Source: Clostridium guangxiense (GTDB lineage: Bacteria > Bacillota > Clostridia > Clostridiales > Clostridiaceae). From it: a stretch of DNA of 42,216 bases. How positions within the stretch are numbered: the first letter of the stretch is position 1; each line of letters opens with the position of its first letter. The stretch covers positions 1 through 42,216 of the forward strand of contig NZ_JAJNKE010000038.1 in NCBI RefSeq assembly GCF_021043395.1. Direction: 5' to 3'. Positions 23,977 to 31,237 of the stretch are shown piece by piece. Below the pieces are notes generated by a model. It worked only from the letters and a program-made list of their open reading frames with translations, was not told where the DNA came from and ran no database searches. The position numbers and the translations under genes were made by a program.

Positions 23977-24067
23977 AGATTTTTTCTATAAGTAACACTA
24001 TAAATGTTAATAGTGCTATTAAGAATATACCTGCTGTAAATAGTAACATTAGATTGTCGTTACTCAT
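23966..24067 (-). CDS. Small membrane toxin, Hol_Tox (putative holin-like toxin) type
   Basis: A 33-residue peptide: M-S-N-D-N-L-M-L-L-F, then one membrane helix (A-G-I-F-L-I-A-L-L-T-F-I-V-L-L-I), then E-K-I-S-K-K. The order L-M-L, then F-L-I-A-L-L-T-F/Y-I, then a charged end is the pattern of the Firmicute putative holin-like toxins. Such peptides depolarise or disturb the cell membrane when overproduced. The start is preceded by GGGAGGTGATATAT. The mRNA leader can hide this site in a hairpin, and an antisense RNA covers the 3' end, so this looks like a complete type I toxin-antitoxin module. Confidence 0.75.
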   Translation of the reverse strand: MSNDNLMLLFTAGIFLIALLTFIVLLIEKISKK

Positions 24068-24070
24068 ATA

Positions 24071-24101
24071 TATCACCTCCCTTCATCAGGGATGAGTGAT
24101 A
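24071..24101 (-). promoter_or_regulatory. Hairpin masking the toxin ribosome binding site
   Basis: On the minus strand TATCAC pairs with GTGATA and CCCT with AGGG, enclosing a GATGA loop; the 3' arm contains the GGGAGGTG Shine-Dalgarno. Self-masked ribosome binding sites are a common safety feature of type I toxin mRNAs. Confidence 0.65.
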
Positions 24102-24436
24102 CCAGTAGCCCGCATTCAACTATAAATTGTACTAGAAAATTATATCATAGGATTTAATATAATTCTATAATAAAAATTGAAGTCATTGTTTAGTAACAAT
24201 ATAGAAAATAAATAATTAGTTCCTTTGGCTCATAGATATATTAAAAAATATAAGAAAATACTTATTCTTTGAAACTAACGCCGATAAGATAGTTACTGAG
24301 AACCGTATCATAAGTAAGGGGTGGCTACTGAAATTACATAATAAAACAATGTGAAGGAAATTAGAATACAATTTTAAAAATATATAGTGATTAGTGAATT
24401 ATTCATTTATAAAATCAAGATAAGGAGATGTCCAAT
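24102..24436. other. AT-rich intergenic region
   Basis: No gene is visible. The right end of the toxin leader and probably its promoter lie near 24100-24160 on the minus strand. A Shine-Dalgarno-like AAGGAG at about 24421-24427 belongs to the pseudogene that follows. Confidence 0.3.
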
Positions 24437-24772
24437 ATGATTATATATCTAGTTAGACATGGTAAAGATGATGATAATTATCGTAGTGGCTGGAGTGATT
24501 TAGGATTAGTTGAAGAAGGCACAAATTAATCAAAGATATTAGCAGAGTATTTATATAAGAATAAAGAGAAATATAATATTGATACATTAATTAGCAGTGA
24601 TTTTTAATATACAAAAATAAGAAGTCTGTAATATGGCAAGAAAAATCTTAAAGGATACTTCCATATCGATAATTACCAGTTGATAAATTCTAGAACTTAC
24701 CTGCCTGGATGGAAAAAGATTTTTGTATCATATTTAAATTTGATGGTTTCATTATCACTGTCCCTTACTGTG
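24437..24772 (+). pseudogene. Histidine phosphatase (phosphoglycerate mutase-like) pseudogene
   Basis: The gene begins properly: AAGGAG, then M-I-I-Y-L-V-R-H-G-K-D-D-D, the R-H-G phosphohistidine motif of the histidine phosphatase superfamily, then S-G-W-S-D-L-G-L-V-E-E-G. A TAA at 24527 interrupts it (probably a CAA Gln codon mutated), and the same frame goes on with S-K-I-L-A-E-Y-L-Y-K-N and I-D-T-L-I-S-S-D to a second stop near 24605. Beyond that, pieces such as A-R-K-I-L-K occur in other frames. It is a dead gene with at least two stops and frameshifts; the right border is approximate. Confidence 0.75.
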
Positions 24773-24896
24773 TTACGTTGACGCACTATTTATTTTTTGT
24801 TAGTATTATATCACCAAGACAAAACATTAAATATTAAAATATTGTGTAAAAATATAGCAATATATCCAAGTAAGGATTTATATCACAGGTGAATAT

Positions 24897-25217
24897 ATGA
24901 AAAAGATTATGGATGAACAATTAATTTATGAAATACTTTCCGTTGTGGAAGAAATCCCAGAAGGGAAAGTGGCTACGTATGGACAAATTGCCAGCCTTAT
25001 TGGTAGAGACAGAAATGCACGACTTGTAGGGAAGGTTCTTAGCCAAGCAGAACTTTATGGGAGATATCCATGTCATCGTGTGGTAAATCATGCTGGAAGG
25101 TTGGCACCGGGATGGCAAGAACAACGATTTCTGCTATTAGAAGAAGGTGTATCCTTTAAAGATTCGAATCATGTTGATATGAAGGAAAATCAGTGGGACT
25201 GTTACGATGCAGATTAA
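24897..25217 (+). CDS. MGMT-family protein, small C-terminal-domain-only form
   Basis: A 106-residue protein made only of the DNA-binding and methyl-transfer domain of O6-alkylguanine-DNA alkyltransferases. It shows P-E-G-K-V-A-T-Y-G-Q-I-A, the helix-turn-helix R-N-A-R-L-V-G-K-V-L, and the active-site Y-P-C59-H-R-V-V with the acceptor Cys present. Most proteins of this length are alkyltransferase-like (ATL) and carry Trp in place of the Cys, so this one may still accept alkyl groups. The N-terminal domain of Ada/Ogt is absent. Start ATG follows AGGTG. The frameshifted TetR-type gene begins two bases after the stop. Confidence 0.8.
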   Translation: MKKIMDEQLIYEILSVVEEIPEGKVATYGQIASLIGRDRNARLVGKVLSQAELYGRYPCHRVVNHAGRLAPGWQEQRFLLLEEGVSFKDSNHVDMKENQWDCYDAD

Positions 25218-25219
25218 AC

Positions 25220-25577
25220 ATGAATGAAAGGAATTCTCAAAATAAAATGGTCAAGGAATGTATTTTCACCGCTAATGTTATTGATGGAAGAGAAGAATTT
25301 TAATGAAATATCAGTTATTGATATAACGCGTAAAGCTGGCGTCTCAAGAATCTCATACTATAGAAACTATAATTTAAAAGAAGAAATTATAACTGATTAT
25401 ATTGATGAAACATTACAGGATTTTTTACAAAAGCTGCAAAGTATCGAGTTCGATATATATAACAATATGCGTATGTTTTTTGAAAGTAACAGAAGAAACA
25501 AACAATTAATAATAAATTTAGTAAGATCAAATATGTGCAATCTATTATTTGAACGTTATAAAAACTATTTTCAGTAA
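25220..25577 (+). pseudogene. TetR-family regulator, frameshifted and truncated
   Basis: The natural start is the ATG at 25220, giving M-N-E-R-N-S-Q-N-K-M-V-K-E-C-I-F-T-A. An extra base near 25270 then moves translation into the frame that carries L-M-L-L-M-E-E-K-N-F-N-E-I-S-V-I-D-I-T-R-K-A-G-V-S-R-I-S-Y-Y-R-N-Y, a clear TetR helix-turn-helix. The ligand domain stops at about 115 residues instead of roughly 190. A second ATG at 25224 could in principle restart in the second frame. I take it as a decayed gene. Confidence 0.75.
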
Positions 25578-25626
25578 ATTAAGTAGTCATATAAGATAAA
25601 AAAGTTTATATTATAACCGTTACGGT

Positions 25627-25664
25627 GAGCCGCCTAATTCGCTTTATGTGGCTCATTTTTGTTT
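25627..25664 (+). terminator. Rho-independent terminator
   Basis: GTGAGCCGC and a complementary ATGTGGCTCAT, followed by TTTTTG, after the TetR pseudogene. Confidence 0.75.
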
Positions 25665-25698
25665 ATGAATTAAGTATGAGGTTGTATGTAGAAATGTA

Positions 25699-25936
25699 TT
25701 GATGTTATTATTGATGGATATAAAGAATGATTTTGAGAGGATGCTGACAGTGCAATATACTTATATTAAAGCTTATAAAGATAATGATAAAATGCGTAAA
25801 AGCCTTAATAAATTAACTGAAAAGACTTTTGGCTTTAATTTTGAAAACTGGTATTCAAATGGTTTTTGGGGAGATAAGTTCCATCCCACATTCTTTGGTA
25901 GATGGAGATAAGGTTATGTATAGAACAACGGGATTA
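25699..25936 (+). pseudogene. GNAT acetyltransferase pseudogene (N-terminal piece)
   Basis: A frame reads S-L-N-K-L-T-E-K-T-F-G-F-N-F-E-N-W-Y-S-N-G-F-W-G-D-K-F-H-P, typical of the N-terminal part of one clostridial GNAT group. It then shifts: the frame next to it continues H-S-L-V-D-G-D-K-V-M before a stop, which is what the family shows after G-D-K-F-x-P. The acetyl-CoA site is absent. A dead gene. Confidence 0.6.
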
Positions 25937-26026
25937 TAAAGCAATCTTTAGTAAGGCTGAGCTCGAAGACAAAATGAGTGATTTGAATGTTTTATATACT
26001 ATTATATTAATTGGAGGAATGAGAAA

Positions 26027-26677
26027 ATGGCAATAGAACAAATGAGTGATTTTTTTACTGCTCGTGTAGATGGATATGATGAGCATATGATTAAAAATGT
26101 GGAAGGATGTAAAGAAGGTTATGTTAAAATGGCAGAACTATTACCAAAAGAAGTTAATGAATTATTAGATTTAGGCTGTGGTACTGGATTAGAGCTTGAT
26201 GAGATATTTAAAACTAAACCTTTTATTAATGTAACTGGTATAGATTTGACCCAAGCAATGCTGGATAAACTAAAACAAAAGCATCCTGATAAAAATTTGT
26301 CGTTAATAAATGCAAGTTATTTTGATTACGATTTTGGTATTTCTAAATATGAAGCAGCAGTATCCTTTCAAACTCTACACCATTTTTCACACGAAGACAA
26401 GCTTAAATTATACATAAAGATTTTTAATGCATTAAAAACTAATGGGCAATACATTGAATGTGATTATATGGTAGAAAGTCAGCAAGAGGAAGATTTTTAT
26501 TATAGCGAAAATAAACGAATACGTAAAGAACAGAATATTCCTGATGGAGAATTTTATCATTATGATACGCCATGTACAATTGATAATCAAATTAAGCTGT
26601 TATCTGAAGCTGGTTTTAAAGCTGTGAAAATGAATTGTAGGATGGAGAATACTACAATTATTGTTGCTAAAAGGTAA
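26027..26677 (+). CDS. Class I SAM-dependent methyltransferase
   Basis: A 216-residue protein with the Rossmann-type SAM-binding motif L-L-D-L-G-C-G-T-G-L-E-L-D near 46-58, the acidic loop after beta 2 (V-T-G-I-D-L-T), and S-F-Q-T-L-H-H-F near 110 (post-motif II). It resembles the ubiE-like small-molecule methyltransferases common in clostridia; the substrate is not deducible. Preceded by GGAGG at a good distance and standing between pseudogenes, it is one of the few intact genes in this zone. Confidence 0.85.
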   Translation: MAIEQMSDFFTARVDGYDEHMIKNVEGCKEGYVKMAELLPKEVNELLDLGCGTGLELDEIFKTKPFINVTGIDLTQAMLDKLKQKHPDKNLSLINASYFDYDFGISKYEAAVSFQTLHHFSHEDKLKLYIKIFNALKTNGQYIECDYMVESQQEEDFYYSENKRIRKEQNIPDGEFYHYDTPCTIDNQIKLLSEAGFKAVKMNCRMENTTIIVAKR

Positions 26678-26838
26678 AAGAGTATTTTGCTAAAAGTCCA
26701 CGTTATACTTGGCTAGGGCCACATTTTTGTCTAAAAATACTGAATCATAAGTGATTATGCATTTACAAAATATGTTATAATAAAAAGTAAATAAGTTATA
26801 AGCGAAAGATAAATGGTAACTTTATGAGGTAATTTTAA

Positions 26839-27024
26839 ATAATAAAATTAAGAACGGATCGATTTATAATACGTGGATTTTCAGAGCTACTTGAACGAGT
26901 TGGTATGAGAAGATAAGGGACATTCCTTCAAAATATATATTTCTTTACAGATAAAGAAGGTAATCCTATATGGAAAGATGCATATGAATATGCTATTTTG
27001 AGTTCTGAATTTACACAACGATAA
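26839..27024 (+). pseudogene. RimJ/RimL-type GNAT pseudogene with internal deletion
   Basis: One frame joins two distant parts of a GNAT protein: L-R-T-D-R-F-I-I-R (the first beta strand of the RimJ/RimL type) is followed at once by S-E-L-L-E-R-V-G-M-R-R, a TAA, and F-L-Q-N-I-Y-F-F-T-D-K-E-G-N-P-I-W-K-D-A-Y-E-Y-A-I-L (the usual C-terminal part). The middle, about 100 residues, has been deleted and a stop has been gained. Confidence 0.6.
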
Positions 27025-27049
27025 ATAGTAATTTGTTGGGGAGGGAGAC

Positions 27050-27745
27050 ATGAAAAAATTAGGATTAATTGGTGGAATGGGGCCAGAGTCCACAATTCCA
27101 TACTATCATGACATTGTATATGGAGTCCAAAATAAAGTTGGGAAGAAGTTTTTCCCTAATCTGACTATTGAGAGTTTGAATGTTTTTGATGTCCTTAATA
27201 TGTGTGAGAGGAAAGAATATGATGCACTTATAAATTATTTAGTGACGGCAATCAATAATTTGAGAGCCAGCGGTGCAGATTTTATAGCTTTATCGGCCAA
27301 TACACCACACATTGTTTTTGATGAACTAAAAAAGCGTTCATCCATTCCACTTGTGAGTATTATTGAGGCTACTTGTGATGAAGCAAAGAGACGTAATATA
27401 TCTAAGGTAGGGTTGTTAGGAACAATTGTCACTATGGATGGAGAGTTTTTTAAAAGACCGTTTGAAAATAATCATATAGAAGTAGTAACGCCAACTGATG
27501 AAGAAAAGAAGTTTGTTAATCAAAAGATTTCACAAGAGTTAGAGTTAGGAATTGTCAAGGAAGAAACTTTGTCAGCGTTTCTGAAAATTGTGCAGAGAAT
27601 GAAAGATGAAAATGGAATACAGGCAATTGTTTTAGGTTGTACTGAATTGCCATTACTGTTCAAAGGAGTCAAAACACCGGTAGATTGTTTAGATACAATG
27701 CAGATACATATTCAAACTCTTGTTAATATGATTATAGAGGATTAA
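27050..27745 (+). CDS. Aspartate/glutamate racemase family protein
   Basis: A 231-residue protein of the Asp/Glu racemase superfamily. It has G-L-I-G-G-M-G-P-E-S-T near 5-15 and the C-terminal catalytic Cys C197 in V-L-G-C-T-E-L-P. The partner residue of the two-Cys mechanism, normally the Cys of a C-N-T motif, is Ala here (A83 in L-S-A-N-T-P-H). Members with one Cys are known, and some of these (the E. coli YgeA type, with Thr at this place) work on only one enantiomer; an Ala variant may have altered or lost racemase activity. The ATG follows GGGGAGGG. It stands alone between a GNAT pseudogene and a palindromic repeat. Confidence 0.85.
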   Translation: MKKLGLIGGMGPESTIPYYHDIVYGVQNKVGKKFFPNLTIESLNVFDVLNMCERKEYDALINYLVTAINNLRASGADFIALSANTPHIVFDELKKRSSIPLVSIIEATCDEAKRRNISKVGLLGTIVTMDGEFFKRPFENNHIEVVTPTDEEKKFVNQKISQELELGIVKEETLSAFLKIVQRMKDENGIQAIVLGCTELPLLFKGVKTPVDCLDTMQIHIQTLVNMIIED

Positions 27746-27748
27746 ATC

Positions 27749-27985
27749 AAATTCCAAGTTGACTCAGTTCACAATTCACAATGCACAGTTCACAATGAAT
27801 GATGATTTTTCTCAGCTATGCTTCGAAAAATCTAGAAATTTAATGTGCGCAAAGCGCTTAAAATATAGTGTTCAGCGCAGCTGACACTATTAAGTTCTAA
27901 GATTTACCTGAGAGTAACGAAAGGTAAATCTACCTTCATTGTGCATTGTGAACTGTGAATTGTGCATTGAGTTAAATTTCAGTTT
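27749..27985. repeat. Heptamer-arm palindromic repeat, complete copy (C/A-rich arm type)
   Basis: Left arm heptamers are AGTTCAC, AATTCAC, AATGCAC, AGTTCAC (27766-27793); right arm heptamers are GTGCATT, GTGAACT, GTGAATT, GTGCATT (27941-27968), which are complementary to the left. The core (about 27805-27935) holds GATTTTTCTC, AAAGCGCTTAAAATATAG and AGCGCAGCTGACACTATTAAG. The core of the copy at 31975-32319 is the same sequence in the opposite direction. Outer flanks AAATTCCAAGTTGACTC and GAGTTAAATTTCAGTTT continue the pairing. Confidence 0.8.
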
Positions 27986-28115
27986 TTCGGTGAGATTATG
28001 TTAATTTGAAAAAGAATAAGTTGATTATGGATAATAAAAAATAAAGGCAATTTTTGTTTGAACCCCACTATTTTTCGTGATGCAATAAAGAAAATCATTT
28101 AAGGGAGGGTGTATC

Positions 28116-28466
28116 ATGAACAAACATAATATCTATACAATGAGTGTAGCAAGTATCTACCCCCTTTATGTTATGAAGGCGGAGAAAAAAGGACGTACGA
28201 AAACAGAAGTCGATGAAATCATCCATTGGTTGACAGGATATAGCAAGGAAGAGTTAGAAGCACAACTGAAAAAACAGATAGATTTTGAGACTTTCTTTGA
28301 GGAAGCTCCTAAGCTTAATCCTTTGCGTACTTTGATTAAAGGTGTGGTCTGCGGTGTCCGAGTGGAGGATATTGAAGAACCAACTATGCGGGAAATTCGC
28401 TATTTGGATAAGCTAATCGATGAGTTAGCAAAGGGAAAAGCGATGGATAAGATTTTGCGGAAATAA
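28116..28466 (+). CDS. DUF2200 family protein
   Basis: A 116-residue soluble protein that matches my recollection of DUF2200: [37 protein letters not shown]. Members are small, widely spread in Firmicutes and Gammaproteobacteria, and of unknown function. The ATG follows AAGGGAGGG. A 21-codon frame starts at its stop codon (TAATG) but is probably a remnant of a lost neighbour. Codon use is slightly richer in G+C than neighbouring genes, compatible with acquisition. Confidence 0.75.
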   Translation: MNKHNIYTMSVASIYPLYVMKAEKKGRTKTEVDEIIHWLTGYSKEELEAQLKKQIDFETFFEEAPKLNPLRTLIKGVVCGVRVEDIEEPTMREIRYLDKLIDELAKGKAMDKILRK

Positions 28467-28592
28467 TGATTAAAAACGAAGAAACACTGATTCCATATAT
28501 AAAAGAATCACAATTGATCAATAAAAGCTAGAATTCCAGGATTATAAATAATACACTGTTCAATAGAAATTTAGGATTTTAAAGTTCTAAAA

Positions 28593-28742
28593 ATGGCAGA
28601 CATTATTCTGATAAAAGGTAATCCAACTGTAAATATTAATGCAGTAAAGAATATTAAACAAATGTTAGACAAATTTGCAGTAAGGGAATTAATAGGGTTT
28701 GAAAGATTCTGTCGAAAAAGTACAAAAATATTTTATAAATGA
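28593..28742 (+). pseudogene. Amidohydrolase C-terminal remnant
   Basis: A 49-codon frame reads A-D-I-I-L-I-K-G-N-P-T-V-N-I-N-A-V-K-N-I-K-Q-M-L, close to the C-terminal A-D-I-V-L-I-D-G-N-P-L-x-N-I of amidohydrolase/dihydroorotase-like enzymes. The catalytic barrel is missing. No ribosome binding site precedes the ATG. Confidence 0.5.
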
Positions 28743-28744
28743 AA

Positions 28745-28788
28745 AAGAAGGGGAATCTCTAATGACAGGGGTTCTTCTTCTTTTATTT
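28745..28788. terminator. Hairpin terminator (both directions possible)
   Basis: AAGAAGGGGAA and its near complement GGTTCTTCTTC with a T-rich end on the plus strand. Confidence 0.6.
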
Positions 28789-28804
28789 TGTTTATAATAT
28801 ACAT

Positions 28805-29124
28805 TTAGAGTTCACTTATTAATGGTATTTTTATATCTATATCTTCCCGTACAGCCTTGGCTTGTTGGACTGTAGTAAGAAGATTGGCGAATGCCGACTG
28901 AAAATCTTGTAGTACATCAGAGTTTGACATTCCGGCATTTAAAGCATCTTTTAAAGCTTTGTTGATAAAACCATCTTTTATGATGTGTATAAAAAAATCA
29001 AAAATGCTTTACCTGGATCAGTATTATTGACAAGAGACTTAGCTTCTTTTGTAAGCTGCTGCTTATAACTAATATTGACTGCCTCAAATAATGCTTCTTT
29101 GCTGGGGAAATGGCGGTGCTTACT
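28805..29124 (-). pseudogene. TetR-family regulator, truncated and frameshifted
   Basis: The minus strand carries K-H-R-H-F-P-S-K-E-A-L-F-E-A-V, the last part of a TetR helix-turn-helix, then S-Y-K-Q-Q-L, a frameshift at a run of T/A near 28985, and a C-terminal domain ending I-D-I-K-I-P-L-I-S-E-L. The first 30 or so residues are gone: the sequence passes directly into the divergent SnoaL-like gene, so a deletion removed the shared promoter region together with the regulator's N-terminus. Confidence 0.65.
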
Positions 29125-29439
29125 GTGAATGAAAAAAATAAAGATATCAAAAGCCCAAGAGAAATCTTCGAACTTGCACAATCTATGGTTTTAAGCAAAG
29201 ACTTGAGCAGTTTTTCTGACTTATTTGCAACTGATGGTTTGCTTGAATTAACATTTCATACAAAAAAATCAATGAGGTTAGTTTAGGGGCGAGAGAATAT
29301 CCGCGCTTATCTTGCGACAATGCCAGCTACACTTTTAAGACCAATAGGATATAAATCGATGACAATACATGAGACAAGTGATCCAGAAGTTATTAGAGCT
29401 GAGTATGACATGTATGGTAAAGTTATGGCACAACTCTAA
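29110..29439 (+). pseudogene. SnoaL-like (NTF2-fold) gene with in-frame stop
   Basis: Frame from 29110: K-S-P-R-E-I-F-E-L-A-Q-S-M-V-L-S-K-D, F-A-T-D-G-L-L-E-L-T-F, an in-frame TAG at 29284-29286, then G-R-E-N-I-R-A-Y-L-A and E-V-I-R-A-E-Y-D-M-Y-G-K-V. This is the pattern of SnoaL-like small proteins (ketosteroid isomerase fold), usually about 130 residues. It lacks its own ribosome binding site (deleted with the regulator's N-terminus), has a stop, and ends by running into the DeoR gene. It is a dead gene. Confidence 0.6.
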
Positions 29440-30200
29440 ATTAAATTTACATCGTATTGTTCGAGTAAAGCCATTATAGTATTATTGGGTGTAGTTTCTG
29501 TAATAATACTATGGAAATCTGTTATATTTGAAAAATTAAAAATTCCATCTAGATTGAACCTTTCATTTGGTGCTAGTAGAAATAATTCTTTAGATATTTT
29601 CATAATAGCTTTTTTAGTGCCAGCATCCTCAGATTCACAAGTACTAATACTTCCATCTCGAAGATCTATTCCGCCACATCCTATAAATGCTTTAGTGCAG
29701 CGATAAAGTTTTATTTGTTCGATAGAACGAGACCCTATATTTCCGCCTACGAGAGGATTGTAATCTCCGCCTATAAAAATAACATGTATATTCGAATTTA
29801 AATTAATCATTGATGAGATTTCAACCATATTTGTAATTAAAGTGATGTTTGTATTATTTTGTGTAATTAGTTTTGCAAGAAGATAGGAAATACTTGATGC
29901 ATCTAAAAAAATAATATCATCTTTTTTTATTAGTTCATATGCCTTTTTTGCAATGATTTCTTTTAAATTTGTATTCTTTTCAACTCTTTTAAATAAACTT
30001 TCACCATTTACTATAGTACGTTTTATGTTAATAGCACCACCATAAGTTCGTTGTAGCAAGTTATTTTTTTCCAAAAATTGAAGATCCTTTCGAATCATAC
30101 TTTCACTTACTTCAAATTGTGTGCTTAAATCTTTTACTAATACTTTCCCATCCCTCTCCAATATATCCAAGATATGTTTGTGTCTTTCTTCAATAAACAT
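29436..30200 (-). CDS. DeoR/GlpR family transcriptional regulator
   Basis: A 254-residue repressor-type protein. Residues 5-55 are the DeoR helix-turn-helix (I-L-D-I-L-E-R-D-G-K-V-L-V-K-D-L-S-T-Q-F-E-V-S-E-S-M-I-R-K-D-L), then R-T-Y-G-G-A-I, then the sugar-phosphate sensor domain (I-A-K-K-A, F-L-D-A-S-S, G-G-D-Y-N, A-F-I-G-C-G-G-I-D). Such regulators sense phosphorylated sugars and repress sugar-use genes. It is divergent from a Cof-type HAD phosphatase across 161 bases that contain several GAATAA repeats, so it probably controls that gene and itself. The stop overlaps the SnoaL pseudogene. Confidence 0.88.
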   Translation of the reverse strand: MFIEERHKHILDILERDGKVLVKDLSTQFEVSESMIRKDLQFLEKNNLLQRTYGGAINIKRTIVNGESLFKRVEKNTNLKEIIAKKAYELIKKDDIIFLDASSISYLLAKLITQNNTNITLITNMVEISSMINLNSNIHVIFIGGDYNPLVGGNIGSRSIEQIKLYRCTKAFIGCGGIDLRDGSISTCESEDAGTKKAIMKISKELFLLAPNERFNLDGIFNFSNITDFHSIITETTPNNTIMALLEQYDVNLI

Positions 30201-30212
30201 AGTTCCTCCAAT

Positions 30213-30335
30213 TTATTCTTATTTACTTCTATTTTAGCAATCATAATATTAAAATGCAATTAAATTAATTGACAAATGAGAATAAATGGAATAAAATGAT
30301 ATTAAATAGGAACAAATTACACCGAATAAGAATAA
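30213..30335. promoter_or_regulatory. Divergent promoter region with repeated GAATAA boxes
   Basis: The hexamer GAATAA occurs at 30280, 30289, 30324 and 30330 on the plus strand and once as TTATTC at 30213-30218. The two pairs are nine and six bases apart. Two copies lie between the -35 and -10 of the phosphatase promoter. They are candidate operators of the adjacent DeoR regulator; AT-rich DNA makes chance copies possible. Confidence 0.35.
30269..30297 (+). promoter_or_regulatory. Sigma-A type promoter of the HAD phosphatase gene
   Basis: TTGACA and TAAAAT are separated by exactly 17 bases, 65 bases before the ATG. Confidence 0.7.
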
Positions 30336-30361
30336 GCCATATGCGGGGAGAAGGGAAATTT

Positions 30362-31147
30362 ATGAATAAGGCAGTATTTTTTGATATTGATGGAACTTTA
30401 ATAGACTGTTTAAATGGAATGACAGATATTACTCCTAGGGTAAAAAAGGCTATACGTGAATTGCAAGTAAAAGGAAATTATGTTTTTATTGCGACAGGCA
30501 GACCATATGCTTTTCTAAATGAAGCTTTACGTAATTTTGGATTTGATGGTTTTGTACTTACCAATGGAGCATATGTAAAAGTTAAAGATAAATGTATATA
30601 TAAAGAATCTATTAAGAAAGAACTTGTAAAAGAATTAGTATATAATTTGGAAGAACTTAATATTGAATATATATTGCAGGGAGAAATATATTCATATATT
30701 AAAGATGAATATAAAAGGCTGCATTCATTTTATGATTCCTATAGTATACCTAAAAAATATTTAGAAGGTAATTACAATCTTGAAAAAGTAGATATATATA
30801 AAATCGAATTGTTATGTAATGATAAAAAGGGTGTGGATTATTGCTTATCCTTAGAAAATCGTAACTTCGATTATATTCATAATGTAGATGCAGGTTCCTT
30901 TGAATTATATTTAAAAACAAATTCAAAAGCATCAGGAGTTTTAAAAGTACTAGACTTTTTAGATATTCCTTTAGAAAATAGTTATGCTTTTGGTGACGGG
31001 AAAAATGACATAGAAATGCTATCTACAGTAGGCTGTGGAATAGCAATGGGAAATGCTAATGATTATGTAAAGGGTTATGCTAAAAAGGTTACAGATACAG
31101 TACAAAATGATGGAGTAGCTTTAGAAATAGAAAAGTTTATTTTATAG
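30362..31147 (+). CDS. Cof-type HAD-IIB sugar phosphatase
   Basis: A 261-residue HAD hydrolase. Motif I is F-F-D8-I-D10-G-T-L (nucleophile and acid), motif II is the T of I-A-T-G-R-P, and the C-terminal motifs are K-x-S-G-V-L-K and F-G-D-G-K-N-D-I-E-M. The cap between about 85 and 180 is of the Cof type (HAD-IIB). These enzymes dephosphorylate sugar phosphates or FMN-like compounds. The ATG at 30362 follows GGGGAGAAGGG; an upstream TTG in frame is inside the promoter. With the divergent DeoR regulator it forms a small sugar-phosphate stress or salvage unit, which is inference. Confidence 0.88.
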   Translation: MNKAVFFDIDGTLIDCLNGMTDITPRVKKAIRELQVKGNYVFIATGRPYAFLNEALRNFGFDGFVLTNGAYVKVKDKCIYKESIKKELVKELVYNLEELNIEYILQGEIYSYIKDEYKRLHSFYDSYSIPKKYLEGNYNLEKVDIYKIELLCNDKKGVDYCLSLENRNFDYIHNVDAGSFELYLKTNSKASGVLKVLDFLDIPLENSYAFGDGKNDIEMLSTVGCGIAMGNANDYVKGYAKKVTDTVQNDGVALEIEKFIL

Positions 31148-31237
31148 GTAGAGAGCCAAAATCTATGATTTTGTGTGAACCACTTACCAAGCAAGCGCAT
31201 GGGAATCGGGCTTTCCTTAAAACAATTATAAATTTGA

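Noticed and set aside
23850-24110. CRISPR-like or riboswitch explanation for the repeats at the toxin locus
   Set aside because: There are only two inverted copies of a 12-base motif and no spacer array; a toxin with antisense RNA explains the hairpins, promoter and small frame together.
28466-28531. 21-codon frame starting at the DUF2200 stop (TAATG)
   Set aside because: Too short, no family pattern, followed by non-coding AT-rich DNA; at best the start of a lost gene.
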